Source: Fictibacillus phosphorivorans (GTDB taxonomy: Bacteria > Bacillota > Bacilli > Bacillales > Fictibacillaceae). From it: 55,460 nt of DNA. A program made the position numbers and the translations under genes. Below are positions 31,896 to 41,020 of this stretch, in pieces (within the stretch, counting starts at the first letter, position 1; every line of letters starts with the position of its first letter). A model generated the notes under the pieces. That model had not been told where the DNA came from, searched no databases, and was given only the letters and a program-made list of their open reading frames with translations. The DNA lies in NCBI RefSeq assembly GCF_007673525.1, contig NZ_VDZU01000006.1, positions 1 to 55,460 on the forward strand. Reading direction: 5' to 3'.

Positions 31896-32450
31896 ATGAA
31901 GTCTTATAAACTTGTTGTTCTGACGCTATTTTTAGTTCTAGTGTCTGTAACAGCTTTCCCAGGAATCTCTGCAAAAGCAGCTATAAACAATAAACCAGGA
32001 GATATTATCATCACCAACAGTACTTCTTCAAGTGGAATAGTTGGACATTCAGGAATTTATATTACCGATACTACCATTTTACATACCTCCGGTTGGAAAT
32101 CGGAACCTTATCCAACGGTTTTGACAGAAAGTCAATGGCATTCAAGATATGAAAAATCCAAGGTGGTCCGCTCAAGTTCAAGCACTTTAGGAAAGAATGC
32201 AGCTAATAAAGCAATATACTATTTCAAAGGAAAAAAAATTACTTACAAAATCACTTCTGGTCCTACTAATATTGCTTCAACTTACTGTTCTGAACTAGTT
32301 TGGTACTCTTACTACAAAGCTGGTAAGACATTCAAAACTCGTAATAGTTCTGGTAGCTTTTATCAACCAACATCACCTACACCTTACAACTTTATTGATA
32401 AATTTAATGTTAGCCATAATGGTTTTACTTTCATAGATAACTCTTGGTAA
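31896..32450 (+). CDS. Secreted permuted NlpC/P60-like (YiiX/C92-type) protein
   Basis: The 184-residue protein has a Sec signal peptide (about residues 1-30, ending AKA). PGDIIITN and VGHSGIYITD (His in the first motif) come before STYCSELVWYSYYKAG (Cys). This order, His before Cys, is the circularly permuted papain-like arrangement of the YiiX/C92 and related NlpC/P60 proteins. Those proteins hydrolyse amide or ester bonds in peptidoglycan or lipids. The exact substrate is unknown. GGAGAT is well placed before the ATG. It stands alone between the decayed toxin zone and a bidirectional terminator. Confidence 0.75.
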   Translation: MKSYKLVVLTLFLVLVSVTAFPGISAKAAINNKPGDIIITNSTSSSGIVGHSGIYITDTTILHTSGWKSEPYPTVLTESQWHSRYEKSKVVRSSSSTLGKNAANKAIYYFKGKKITYKITSGPTNIASTYCSELVWYSYYKAGKTFKTRNSSGSFYQPTSPTPYNFIDKFNVSHNGFTFIDNSW

Positions 32451-32472
32451 TAATTTTTAACTTATCACCTAA

Positions 32473-32505
32473 AAAAAGACTCCTAAACTTAGGAGTCTTT
32501 TTTTA
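32473..32505. terminator. Bidirectional terminator between convergent genes
   Basis: GACTCCTA (32478-32485) pairs with TAGGAGTC (32490-32497), with an A-run before and a T-run after. It serves both the secreted protein gene (+) and the DUF4317 gene (-). Confidence 0.9.
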
Positions 32506-32529
32506 GGTTGTATTAATTGGGCAATCTAA

Positions 32530-33708
32530 CTACTTAACCTTCTCGCCAAAAGCCTCTGGAATCATCGTAAACCCTTCAATCACCGTATCTTCCTCAACTT
32601 CAATCATGAGGTAACGTTTACCACTAAGCTGCACTTGTTTCACATACCTTAAATCTTGCGGGCTAATCGAAATTTTAGCTACCTTTGTGTCGATCTTAAT
32701 TGACTTCGAGTTGTATTTCGGAACAACACTGCTCGCTTTAATTTCATACTTATCGTCATCAATCACTTTTTGAAAAGCGGATTCTACCTTTTCCACACTA
32801 ATATCTTCAACACCGCTCGCTTTCAGTACGCGCTCAACGTCCTTGGAGTCTAGTCGTGGATGCTCTTCCTCCTCGTTCTCTTCCATCATTCGGTTGATTT
32901 CTTCATAAACATTGGAGAGGGTAGACGTGTTCAACTGATCTTGTGTTACGTCTTTGATAATTTCTTCAAACACAATCTTATCGTCTTTTGCTGTCATGAT
33001 TTCTTCGCCATTTAAAACGTCCACTATGAATTCATAATCGGGTTCATGCACTTTACCTGCTGAATACAGAATGTGGTTCACATCTGCTGCATTATCACTA
33101 AAACAAGGGAAGAGGAACCCTCCGATCGGCGCGTTCAGGTTAATAACAGGATCGACCACGAAATTGTACTTGAACTCTTTTTCCACATAATCAAAGAGCA
33201 GTTCTTTCTTCGGTTCTTGTGTATTGTTTATGCTGCACAAAATAAAGGGGAAGGAGTAGACGGCATCTCGTTCACTAATCTCAGCCTCATCATTTTTGCG
33301 CTTCGTCGGCTTATAGTATTCTCCCTTAATGAAGGTAATCACGATATCCTTTTCGTACTGACGGTTTACGAGCATCTTCCCTACCATTTGAAGCATGCGT
33401 TCTTTCCAGTCTTCTGTATCGCTAGCAAGTAATCCCTGATGCAGGATAAGCTGGCTATTATTTTCAGCATTTCTATTAAACTTTAATTCAAATAACTTTT
33501 CATCGAGATTTCCACCAAGCAATTTTTTGAAGTTATTAAAAAAGAGCTCTTGTTGTTCAGGATCTAGCATCTCAAAAGGCTGACTCACGTGATGATAGAT
33601 CTCGCTTGATTCTTTCGTAATATACACATTAAAGATGCTGGAGATCTTCAGTAGATCGTTCTCTTTCTTGAATTGTTTTCGTATTTGAGCGATATCTTTT
33701 TTGTTCAT
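32530..33708 (-). CDS. DUF4317 family protein
   Basis: This 392-residue cytosolic protein starts with the family signature MNKKDIAQIRKQFKKENDLL, then FNVYITKES and IYHHVSQPFEMLD. It has no signal peptide or membrane segment. An acidic stretch (MMEENEEEEHPRLD) lies at about residue 275. DUF4317 proteins are common in Firmicutes and uncharacterised. GTG at 33720 opens the same frame, but the ATG at 33708 matches the usual N-terminus and has AGGAG upstream. It is monocistronic. The 33709-33846 gap shows nothing else of note. Confidence 0.85.
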   Translation of the reverse strand: MNKKDIAQIRKQFKKENDLLKISSIFNVYITKESSEIYHHVSQPFEMLDPEQQELFFNNFKKLLGGNLDEKLFELKFNRNAENNSQLILHQGLLASDTEDWKERMLQMVGKMLVNRQYEKDIVITFIKGEYYKPTKRKNDEAEISERDAVYSFPFILCSINNTQEPKKELLFDYVEKEFKYNFVVDPVINLNAPIGGFLFPCFSDNAADVNHILYSAGKVHEPDYEFIVDVLNGEEIMTAKDDKIVFEEIIKDVTQDQLNTSTLSNVYEEINRMMEENEEEEHPRLDSKDVERVLKASGVEDISVEKVESAFQKVIDDDKYEIKASSVVPKYNSKSIKIDTKVAKISISPQDLRYVKQVQLSGKRYLMIEVEEDTVIEGFTMIPEAFGEKVK

Positions 33709-33846
33709 GCTTCTATACACTCCTAAGTTCTTGCGATTTTAAGTCGACAGTTTCAATATGTCTAACAGGGAAGTATTCTTTATTTTAACATTCAGGAGGA
33801 GTGAAGTGTGATGGTGAAGTTTTTGTTGGTTCGTAGATTGTTTGTA

Positions 33847-34254
33847 TTAGAATTTTAACAGCTTTCTTAATTTAACAACGTCAAGTTGCTTCAGAGTATA
33901 TCCCGTATGTGTATCGTCGGCATTCATGATCATGCCACTATCACTTTCTTTTCGTAACCAAAGAAAATAGTTCTCTTTATTTCCATTCGAATCAACAAGA
34001 GTCATCTCTAAATTATTTTTTGAAACATTTAAAATTCCAGGTATTCTTTCAGCAGACTGTATCGCATCTCTAGCAATTCTAACGGCCTTGTTATTTTTAA
34101 AAGTCCTCTTTACTTCGCCTGTAACGATAAGCCTCTCTTTGGTATCCTGCATGATGAGGTTCGGAGCGGTCTCTTTACTTTCAGAATAAACGCTACACCC
34201 AGCTAACAAGATACTCAATGTAATAAAAAACAATTTAAGAAATGATTTCTTCAT
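33847..34254 (-). CDS. Small hypothetical lipoprotein
   Basis: This 135-residue protein has a lipoprotein signal peptide (KKSFLKLFFITLSILLAGC, Cys at about residue 20), so it is anchored on the outer face of the cytoplasmic membrane. The mature part, with VTGEVKRTFKNNKAVRIARD and a YFLWLRKESDSG strand, is not a family I recognise. The frame extends upstream to 34329, but the ATG at 34254 has AGAGGTG in front and starts the signal peptide. No partner gene is evident. Confidence 0.75.
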   Translation of the reverse strand: MKKSFLKLFFITLSILLAGCSVYSESKETAPNLIMQDTKERLIVTGEVKRTFKNNKAVRIARDAIQSAERIPGILNVSKNNLEMTLVDSNGNKENYFLWLRKESDSGMIMNADDTHTGYTLKQLDVVKLRKLLKF

Positions 34255-34330
34255 CTTCACACCTCTTGATATCCGTTTTAAGGTAAGTCGCTTTGTATTC
34301 TTAAAAGGTTTCAGGGCATCGGTAAACAAT

Positions 34331-34376
34331 AAAAAACCCCATATCGCATAGGAATTAAGCCGATACGATACAGGGT
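34331..34376 (-). terminator. Terminator of the ECF S-component gene
   Basis: On the minus strand ACCCTGTATCGTATCGG pairs imperfectly with CCTATGCGATATGGGGT around a short loop, followed by a T-run. The stem contains the TATCG words that abound in 34.3-36.0 kb. Confidence 0.7.
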
Positions 34377-34384
34377 CTCTGTTA

Positions 34385-34909
34385 CTAAAGAATTCTTTTC
34401 TTAATGCGTGCTACGAGTGGAATAACAATAATCCCCGCAATACCAACTTGCAGAATGTTTCCTGGAATCGATCCGAACGGCTGAATCCAGTTTCCATAAA
34501 GCACAACTTCTGCAAAATAATAGCCTACTACTTTAATAAGCATAGCAACCACAACTGCCATTGAGTAGACGAGTACTCGTTTACCCGGTACTTTTTCCGA
34601 AATCACACCGGCTACATAGCCCATTGCACCAACGATAACAAAAGTAAACGGTGCCCAAATGGTCCAAGGAGAAAATAGATCATACAAGCCCATCCCAAAA
34701 GCACCTGCAATAGCACCTGTTCTTCTGCCGAAAACAAAAGCTGCTACGAATAGAGGAATGTTTCCTAAGTGGATTAGACCACCGTTTCCTGCAATTGGAA
34801 GCTTAATGTTGATGAACATCGTTGCAACAAGAGTCAGTGCCACGAATAGTGCGCTGATGACTAACATTCTTGTTTTAGTAGATTGTATCGATGAATAAGT
34901 AGTATTCAT
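34385..34909 (-). CDS. ECF transporter S component (substrate unknown)
   Basis: This 174-residue membrane protein has five or six hydrophobic segments. LIHLGNIPLFVAAFVFGRRT, followed by GAIAGAFGMGLYDL, is the typical pattern of the ECF-type S components of the PF07155-like group, and the hydrophilic ends are very short. S components bind a vitamin or metabolite and need the shared EcfA-EcfA'-EcfT energising module, which is not in the window. I see no TPP, FMN, THF or preQ1 riboswitch in the 5' region (34910-35050), so the substrate cannot be inferred. Confidence 0.82.
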   Translation of the reverse strand: MNTTYSSIQSTKTRMLVISALFVALTLVATMFINIKLPIAGNGGLIHLGNIPLFVAAFVFGRRTGAIAGAFGMGLYDLFSPWTIWAPFTFVIVGAMGYVAGVISEKVPGKRVLVYSMAVVVAMLIKVVGYYFAEVVLYGNWIQPFGSIPGNILQVGIAGIIVIPLVARIKKRIL

Positions 34910-35161
34910 TACATAACCTCTCTCATAAAAAATAAATGTAAAAATAATTGCACTTTTTCATTATATATGTCCTTATTCTTTTAGAAAACAGCTATTTTCT
35001 GGGTAGGGTGAAGAAATAGAAAAATAAACTAGTGGAATGAGCGAGTTTCTCAAAAGGAAAGAAGGGGAGATCGATACATTTGCCGAAATCTATTTAGGAG
35101 AGCATAGACGTATTGGTACAGTTCATTGCGAATGCCTATAGTAGAAGAATTTAACGATATG

Positions 35162-35176
35162 TATCGCATGGCGATA
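35162..35176. promoter_or_regulatory. TATCGC-ATG-GCGATA palindrome upstream of the MerR-like gene
   Basis: A perfect six-base inverted repeat with a 3-bp centre, 37 bp before the ATG of the MerR-type gene. Related CGATA/TATCG words recur from 34,345 to 35,997. It is likely the operator of the encoded DNA-binding protein. Confidence 0.5.
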
Positions 35177-35212
35177 TAAGGAATAGATGAAGAGAAATGA
35201 AGGAGGCCCGAT

Positions 35213-35923
35213 ATGCGACGTGATATACAACCGAATGAACGAGCTTTCTCCTCCAAGGAAGTTGCAGAAGAAGTAGGGATCGCAACACCTACTGTTCGAA
35301 AGTATGGACAAATTTTAGAACGAAATGGATACGAGTTTTTAAAGGATGGAGATCGCCGTATCTTTGTTCAATCTGATATTGAATCGCTCATAGCGCTACG
35401 CGATACAGACAAGCCTTTAGACGATACAGCTAAAGATATTGTACTTCAACAAAAAGAAAGACTGAAAGAAACAGTTCAGACGGACGTAGCGCTACCCGAT
35501 ACATATGAGAACCTTCCACAAGACCCGAACCAATTAAGAGAAGTATTAATGATGCTAGCGAATGAATTAGCAGCGACACGCGAGATGAATGCTCAGCTGA
35601 CAAACGATATGTCAGAGCTTAAAGTAACCGTATCGAGGCTTCAGCAAGATCATCATGCGATCAGTGCGAATGTTGGAAACGCAGCTCAGAAAACGAACGC
35701 AAAGATTGAGAAGCTGACCAATCAACAGAAAGAACAATACGAAGCATTGCTAGAACAGGAAAAAGAGAAAAGTGAACTTCTGCAACAGGAAATTCAAAAG
35801 TTAAGAGAAGAACAGGTCAAAGAATGGCGTCTGCAGAACGATTTTAATAGACGACTTGAAATCGTAGTTCAAAGCCGGCCGAAAAGTAAATGGGAAGCGA
35901 TTCTTTCTTTATTTAGAAAGTAA
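35213..35923 (+). CDS. MerR-type DNA-binding coiled-coil protein (DUF3967-like)
   Basis: The protein has 236 residues. The N-terminal MerR-like winged helix at about residues 12-62 contains FSSKEVAEEVGIATPTVRKY and DGDRRIFVQSDIESL. A long predicted coiled coil (about residues 95-215) follows, and the tail WEAILSLFRK recalls the DUF3967 type found on Bacillus plasmids. The plan (MerR DNA binder, coiled coil, hydrophobic basic tail) also recalls RacA, the chromosome-anchoring protein, but the similarity is only architectural. AGGAGG precedes the ATG. Its flanks and coding sequence are rich in CGATAC-type words that may be binding sites. Confidence 0.75.
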   Translation: MRRDIQPNERAFSSKEVAEEVGIATPTVRKYGQILERNGYEFLKDGDRRIFVQSDIESLIALRDTDKPLDDTAKDIVLQQKERLKETVQTDVALPDTYENLPQDPNQLREVLMMLANELAATREMNAQLTNDMSELKVTVSRLQQDHHAISANVGNAAQKTNAKIEKLTNQQKEQYEALLEQEKEKSELLQQEIQKLREEQVKEWRLQNDFNRRLEIVVQSRPKSKWEAILSLFRK

Positions 35924-36310
35924 GCTTGTGTATATCGGGGGGCGATACGGTCAACCCTAACGGAGCTATTATTTAACATAGATATATCGTGACCCGATAT
36001 GGATTTTATAATGATACAAAATACAATCCTCTACATTCAATCGTCATATTTCTACAATTTCCCGAGAAATATCTACAAAAACAGCATGCTTATTAAGCTT
36101 GGGAAATTAGAGTTTAAGAACGCAAAACAATATTTAGAAAGAACGATTACGGTGCACTGTATAGAGTGCATCTTTTTTTATTTGTTCACTTGTATCGAAT
36201 CTTCTCTTTTTTTGTAAAAAAACAAGGAATATCGTCTGTGTGATGAGAATATTTAAAGGAAAGAAAAAATTAAATAATGTAGAGACAGAAATGTTAGAGG
36301 GGAGTCTATC
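35924..36310. other. Intergenic region with CGATA-rich words and a terminator
   Basis: After the MerR-like gene come TATCGGGGGGCGATA (35929-35943) and CCCGATA (35991-35997). A terminator hairpin TGCACTGTATAGAGTGCA (36153-36170), followed by TC and seven T, comes next. No gene is supported, although a short 72-codon frame is open at 35999. Confidence 0.55.
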
Positions 36311-37285
36311 ATGAACGCTAGAAATGAAAAGACATTTGAATATCATCCTCAACTTAGAGAGGTTATCGCAAACGTAGAAAAAGTTATGGTAGGTAAGAAA
36401 AAGGTTACAGAGTTAACACTTGTTTCGTTATTAGCAGGGGGACATGTTTTACTTGAAGACGTACCAGGAGTAGGGAAGACGATGATGGTGCGATCCATCG
36501 CAAAATCTCTGGGACTAACCTTTAACCGCATCCAGTTCACACCTGATTTATTGCCGTCTGATATGACGGGGGTATCGATATATAACCAAAAAGATATGAG
36601 TTTTGAATTTAGACCAGGTCCTCTTGTAGGAAACATCATCCTTGCTGATGAGATCAACCGTACGTCACCAAAGACGCAATCTGCACTTCTTGAATCAATG
36701 GAAGAAATGAGCATGACCGTAGATGGGCAGACACATATATTGCCCGATCCGTTCTTAGTTATGGCCACCCAAAACCCGATCGAGTACGAAGGAACTTATC
36801 CACTTCCAGAAGCACAGCTTGACCGTTTCTTAATGAAGCTGACGATGGGGTATCCGACTCCAGAGGAAGAGTTTAACGTATTGAACGTAATCGGAAATGA
36901 ACACCCGATCCACCTCCTTAAACCAGCCATCTCACCTGAAGAGATCTCAGAACTGAAAAAAGCCGTTAAGAACATCTATGTATCAGATTCGATCAAGCGA
37001 TATATCGTCGATCTGATTAATCGTACACGTAATCATAAATCCATTGCGCTAGGCGTTAGTCCGCGTGGCTCGCTCGCTTTATTAAAAGCAGCACAGGCTT
37101 TTGCATTGCTCATGAACCGTGATTTTGTTATCCCTGATGATGTGAAATACTTAGCACCGTATGTTCTTGTTCACCGCGTGCTACTAAAACCTGAAGCCCG
37201 CTTTGAAGGGATCTCAGCTGAAGAAGTAATCAATGAGCTTTTGGCCCGCGTGCCTGCACCTATTCATAAGGAACAGCATGCATAA
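36311..37285 (+). CDS. MoxR-family AAA+ ATPase
   Basis: The protein has 324 residues. Walker A (EDVPGVGKTMMVRS, about residues 49-62), Walker B (ILADEINRTSPKTQSALLESMEE) and the sensor-1 segment ATQNPIEYEGTYPLPEAQLDRF are textbook MoxR. MoxR ATPases act as chaperones that assemble or activate complexes with VWA/DUF58 partners. The next gene (DUF58) overlaps its stop by one base, and a transglutaminase membrane protein follows, as in the yeaC-yeaD-yebA set upstream of guaA in B. subtilis. The ATG is preceded by AGAGGGGAG. The cellular target is unknown. Confidence 0.92.
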   Translation: MNARNEKTFEYHPQLREVIANVEKVMVGKKKVTELTLVSLLAGGHVLLEDVPGVGKTMMVRSIAKSLGLTFNRIQFTPDLLPSDMTGVSIYNQKDMSFEFRPGPLVGNIILADEINRTSPKTQSALLESMEEMSMTVDGQTHILPDPFLVMATQNPIEYEGTYPLPEAQLDRFLMKLTMGYPTPEEEFNVLNVIGNEHPIHLLKPAISPEEISELKKAVKNIYVSDSIKRYIVDLINRTRNHKSIALGVSPRGSLALLKAAQAFALLMNRDFVIPDDVKYLAPYVLVHRVLLKPEARFEGISAEEVINELLARVPAPIHKEQHA

Positions 37286-38556
37286 TGAAGGCGTTTCTTC
37301 ATAAATTTCGGGAGAAGTATAAAACGCCGATCGGGTTTTCAGGGATCATCTTTTTACTGCTTGTTACGTTCTCTTTTGCCATGTTTCAAGGAGGATTCGT
37401 AAGCTGGTTTTTATTTTACAGCGTACTTCCGCTCGTTCTTTATTCCGTTACGATGGCTTTCTATCCGATTCAGAGGTTGAAGGTTGAGCGATTTATCTCT
37501 AAAAACAAACTGATGGCAGGCGAAGAAGTAGAAGTTACGATCGTCATCAAACGAAGAAGCAACTTTCCGCTCTTTTACGTTGTGTTAGAGGACGTGCTGC
37601 CAGAGGTACTGCTTCGTGAGACACGATACGAGGGCAATACGCATCAGATCCAGTCTCGTATCCTGTTGTTTCCGTTGTTTCGCAGGCATCTAGAATATTC
37701 ATATACGATTAATCCTGCACCGCGTGGGTTGTTTAAATTCGATCAAATTCAAATCAGTACAGGTGATGTCTTTGGCTTTGTTTTGAAAAGCACGAGTGTC
37801 TCCGTTCAAGATCAGATCTTTGTGTACCCACAATATCAAAGTATCGAGCGGTGGGAAGCAGGAAAGATGCTGCAATCTGGTATGAAAAAAGTCGGGAAGC
37901 GTTCGTTTACCGACTATACATCGACAGTCAGTGTTCGTGATTATGTCGCTGGCGACCGAATGAACTGGCTGCACTGGAAAGCGAGTGCAAGATCGAATAA
38001 GCTGCTGACAAAAGTGTTCGAACAGCAGCGGAACGATGATTTTGTAATTGTGCTTGATCATTGTGAAAAGAGTTACGGCACGCAGGATTGGCTGTTTGAA
38101 CGCGGCGTTTCACTTGCCGCATCCATCGTTCACTATGCGATTTCAAAGGGTGGTTCGATCGGTTATCATCCGCTATCTGGAAAAGAAATCCCGATGAATA
38201 TTGGGGTTGAGCAAGAGTGGCGGATTCTTCACGAACTGGCAAAAGTGAAGTCAGACGTGAAGCTGCCGTTTGAAGAACGATTGAAGCAGGAATACATGGC
38301 AGGCTATATGGAAGGAAAGACAGCGCTTATCATATCGCCGAATCTTTCTGAATACACGATGAAAACGCTCGAACTTATCGCATCTAGACAGCAAACGAAT
38401 GTGATTTTCTTTTACTTAGCGCTTGATACTAAACTAAAGAGTCAAGAACTCACGTATATCTCTCGAATCAGGCAGTTCGGTGTGCCTGTAACACCGATCA
38501 TTGGCTCTGACTTTAACGAATCGCTGAAGGCAGGTGGCACGTATGCCTCAATCTAA
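37285..38556 (+). CDS. DUF58 membrane protein, partner of MoxR
   Basis: This 423-residue protein has two N-terminal helices (about residues 17-60) and the DUF58 core with VRDYVAGDRMNWLHWKASAR at about residues 213-232. A VWA-like fold follows. The family works with MoxR, but its biochemical role is not established. It overlaps moxR by one base (TAATG) and the next gene by about 14 bases, so the three are translationally coupled. No oddities in length or motifs. Corresponds to B. subtilis yeaD by sequence type and position. Confidence 0.9.
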   Translation: MKAFLHKFREKYKTPIGFSGIIFLLLVTFSFAMFQGGFVSWFLFYSVLPLVLYSVTMAFYPIQRLKVERFISKNKLMAGEEVEVTIVIKRRSNFPLFYVVLEDVLPEVLLRETRYEGNTHQIQSRILLFPLFRRHLEYSYTINPAPRGLFKFDQIQISTGDVFGFVLKSTSVSVQDQIFVYPQYQSIERWEAGKMLQSGMKKVGKRSFTDYTSTVSVRDYVAGDRMNWLHWKASARSNKLLTKVFEQQRNDDFVIVLDHCEKSYGTQDWLFERGVSLAASIVHYAISKGGSIGYHPLSGKEIPMNIGVEQEWRILHELAKVKSDVKLPFEERLKQEYMAGYMEGKTALIISPNLSEYTMKTLELIASRQQTNVIFFYLALDTKLKSQELTYISRIRQFGVPVTPIIGSDFNESLKAGGTYASI

Positions 38557-40741
38557 TCAGCAACAAGCGTCAACGCTACACGTATTGGTTCTGTACGGCT
38601 TAGGCTTTCTTCTTTTATGGGAGTGGTTAAGACCGCTTAAAGAGCTTACAACGACGAACGATATCCAAATTTTCGTGATGTACACGCTCTTTTTGTTTAT
38701 CGTTACGTATTTTCAGCTACCGTTATGGATCTCATTTCCGGTAAAATTGGGAGCGATGTTATATGCGCTTCATTCGCTTTACTTTTTTGATGTCTTCTTA
38801 TCCTTTAAATGGGTTCCATTCTTAATTGAAGATATTCAATACAATCTTGGGCTGTTTTCAGACCAAAACTGGGACGAGATGACGTCGCTCTCTCGAAGTC
38901 TGTTGTTCTTTATATTACTCTGGCTCGTCAGTTATTTGATGCATTATTGGCTCGTCCAAACGCGGAGAATCTTTCTGTTTTTCTTAATCACCGTCATTTA
39001 TATTTCGATACTTGATACATTTACGGTTTATGATGGGAAATTCGCGATCATCCGTACCGTTTTCATCGGACTGATTTTAGTCGGTATTTTACGAATGATG
39101 AAGATTATTGAAACGCAGGGCTTCTCGCTTTTAAAAGGAAAATTCCCTGTCCTGTGGGTGGCACCACTTTCTGGAGTCATCGCTTTGTCGTCAGCTTTAG
39201 GGTATGTGGCACCAAAAGCATCTCCAATCTGGCCAGATCCTGTTCCGTTTCTTCAGAACATGTCAGGAAAAGATGGAGAAGAAGGTCTAGGAAAAGGCGC
39301 TGGGATCGCAAAGATTGGTTATGGAGAAAACGACAGCCAGCTTGGCGGACCATTTGAGTTCGACTATACGCCGATCTTTACCGCTTATGATAACGGCAGG
39401 CATTATTGGCGGATAGAAACGAAAGAATTCTACACCGGTAAAGGGTGGGAGAATAAGATTCCGACTCAGGCGATCGCTTTAGAAGCAGATAATCCTTCAG
39501 CCGATACGAATTACACCAGAGTCTGGGAAGATGGATTAGAAATGAAAGACCATAAAGCACGTATCGAAGCGGAGAGAAGAAAAGAATATTCATTTTTAAT
39601 GATTCCAGGAAAGCTAGCCAATATAAAAGCAGAATCGGATATCAACTATCAGTTAGATGGTGTAAACGGGAAGATTTCTACCTTTCAAGGTGGGAGAGAA
39701 GAGAAACTTTCTGAATACGAGATGGACTACCAGTTACCTGTAATAAAAGAAGAGCAATTAAAAGCTTCCAACAATCAATACCCCGTTTATATAACAGAAA
39801 ATTACTTGCAGCTTCCCGAAACATTGCCGCAGCGGGTAAAAGATTTAGCGGAAAATGTTACCGTAAACCAACCAACGATCTACGATAAAGTTAAAACGGT
39901 CGAAAGCTATTTTGCAAAGAACGCTTATGGCTATAACACGATCGAAGTTGCCGTTCCAAAGAGCGATGAAGATTACGTCGATCAGTTCCTGTTTGAAACG
40001 AAAAAAGGGTATTGCGACAACTTTTCAACGTCGATGGTTGTAATGCTGCGCTCTGTTGGCATACCTGCGCGCTGGGTAAAAGGCTTTACTCCTGGAACTT
40101 TTGAAGCACTTGGTGATGATGGTCTTCGTGAATATACCGTTACAAACGCAAATGCCCACTCATGGGTAGAAGTGTATTTTTCAGGAATTGGTTGGGTTCC
40201 ATTCGAGCCGACGCGTGGATTCGATAATCCATTCCAGCCTGAAGGCGAAGAAAAAGATTCAACACCAGCTGCACCAGTTCCGACTCAGCCGGACAAGCCT
40301 GAAAAAGACGTAACCAAGGAGGAAAACACTTCTTCAGGAGAAAAAACAGGTTCAGATTCAATCCTGAAATCTGTTGGAACGTTAGCTGTAATTCTGTTAA
40401 TCAGCTTTGTTGTAATCGCTGGGCTCGCTTATCTGTTCCGCAGAAAATGGCTCCGACAGTACACGATCTGGCGCTATAAACATAAAAAAGGCGCTGATAG
40501 CTTTGAAGAAGCCTTCGAACGCTTGATGTGGTTATTAAAGGTATATGGCATAAAAAGAAGACCTGCTTTTACGTTGAGAGAATACGCTTTGTATGTTGAC
40601 AGAGAGCTTGATACAAAGGACATGAGAATTCTCGCGAAAGCCTATGAAGGTGTTCAATTCAGTCCGAAAAAGCAGTCAGATCTGTGGAATGATTTTCATA
40701 AAGAATTGTGGGAAAATTTAATTAAAAGAATCCGCCCTTGA
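38543..40741 (+). CDS. Membrane transglutaminase-like protein (DUF3488/DUF4129)
   Basis: This 732-residue protein has five or six N-terminal helices (DUF3488 region, to about 225). An extracellular transglutaminase core follows with Cys491 in KGYCDNFSTS and His539 in NAHSWVEV. An acidic residue in VPFEPT completes the usual triad. It ends in a membrane helix at about 615-635 and a cytosolic DUF4129-like tail. A Pro/Glu/Lys-rich linker precedes the last helix. GTG at 38534 is an alternative start. It is the third gene of the moxR-DUF58 operon, corresponding to yebA. Such proteins may act as transglutaminases or proteases on surface proteins; substrate unknown. Confidence 0.9.
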   Translation: MPQSNQQQASTLHVLVLYGLGFLLLWEWLRPLKELTTTNDIQIFVMYTLFLFIVTYFQLPLWISFPVKLGAMLYALHSLYFFDVFLSFKWVPFLIEDIQYNLGLFSDQNWDEMTSLSRSLLFFILLWLVSYLMHYWLVQTRRIFLFFLITVIYISILDTFTVYDGKFAIIRTVFIGLILVGILRMMKIIETQGFSLLKGKFPVLWVAPLSGVIALSSALGYVAPKASPIWPDPVPFLQNMSGKDGEEGLGKGAGIAKIGYGENDSQLGGPFEFDYTPIFTAYDNGRHYWRIETKEFYTGKGWENKIPTQAIALEADNPSADTNYTRVWEDGLEMKDHKARIEAERRKEYSFLMIPGKLANIKAESDINYQLDGVNGKISTFQGGREEKLSEYEMDYQLPVIKEEQLKASNNQYPVYITENYLQLPETLPQRVKDLAENVTVNQPTIYDKVKTVESYFAKNAYGYNTIEVAVPKSDEDYVDQFLFETKKGYCDNFSTSMVVMLRSVGIPARWVKGFTPGTFEALGDDGLREYTVTNANAHSWVEVYFSGIGWVPFEPTRGFDNPFQPEGEEKDSTPAAPVPTQPDKPEKDVTKEENTSSGEKTGSDSILKSVGTLAVILLISFVVIAGLAYLFRRKWLRQYTIWRYKHKKGADSFEEAFERLMWLLKVYGIKRRPAFTLREYALYVDRELDTKDMRILAKAYEGVQFSPKKQSDLWNDFHKELWENLIKRIRP

Positions 40742-40798
40742 CCGCTATAACAGGCATTGTTAGAATGTCTTTAAGATTATAGTGTCAGATATTATTCT

Positions 40799-40914
40799 CC
40801 TTCGTATATCCTCGATAATAAGGTTCGAGAGTCTCTACCGGGTTGCCGAAAATGACCTGACTATGAAGGCAGGATTCTTTATAGCTACATTTTAAGGAAT
40901 TCTGCCTTTGTTTT
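40799..40914 (+). promoter_or_regulatory. Guanine (purine) riboswitch controlling guaA
   Basis: Aptamer at 40799-40869: P1 CCTTCGTA / TATGAAGG, the core TCTCTACCGGG, and GACTATG with C at the position that pairs with the ligand, so guanine rather than adenine. The 3' side of P1 overlaps a terminator (GGCAGGATTC, 40868-40877, with GAATTCTGCC, 40897-40906, then T-rich). Ligand binding should favour termination and lower guaA expression. Confidence 0.93.
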
Positions 40915-41020
40915 TGTATGTGGAAAACAAGGGTAGAATTCTTTTTGTTTTATAAAGAAAGTGTAAAGATAGACAAGCTGACGGATACTATAGCTGATAA
41001 TAATAGATGGGGTGAAGTAC

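Noticed and set aside
34910..35050. Vitamin riboswitch upstream of the ECF S component
   Set aside because: No TPP, FMN, THF, cobalamin or preQ1 core motifs could be found in the minus-strand leader.
35213..35923. Calling the MerR/coiled-coil gene racA
   Set aside because: Only the architecture is similar; the sequence fits the DUF3967-type proteins better and the gene context gives no link to sporulation.
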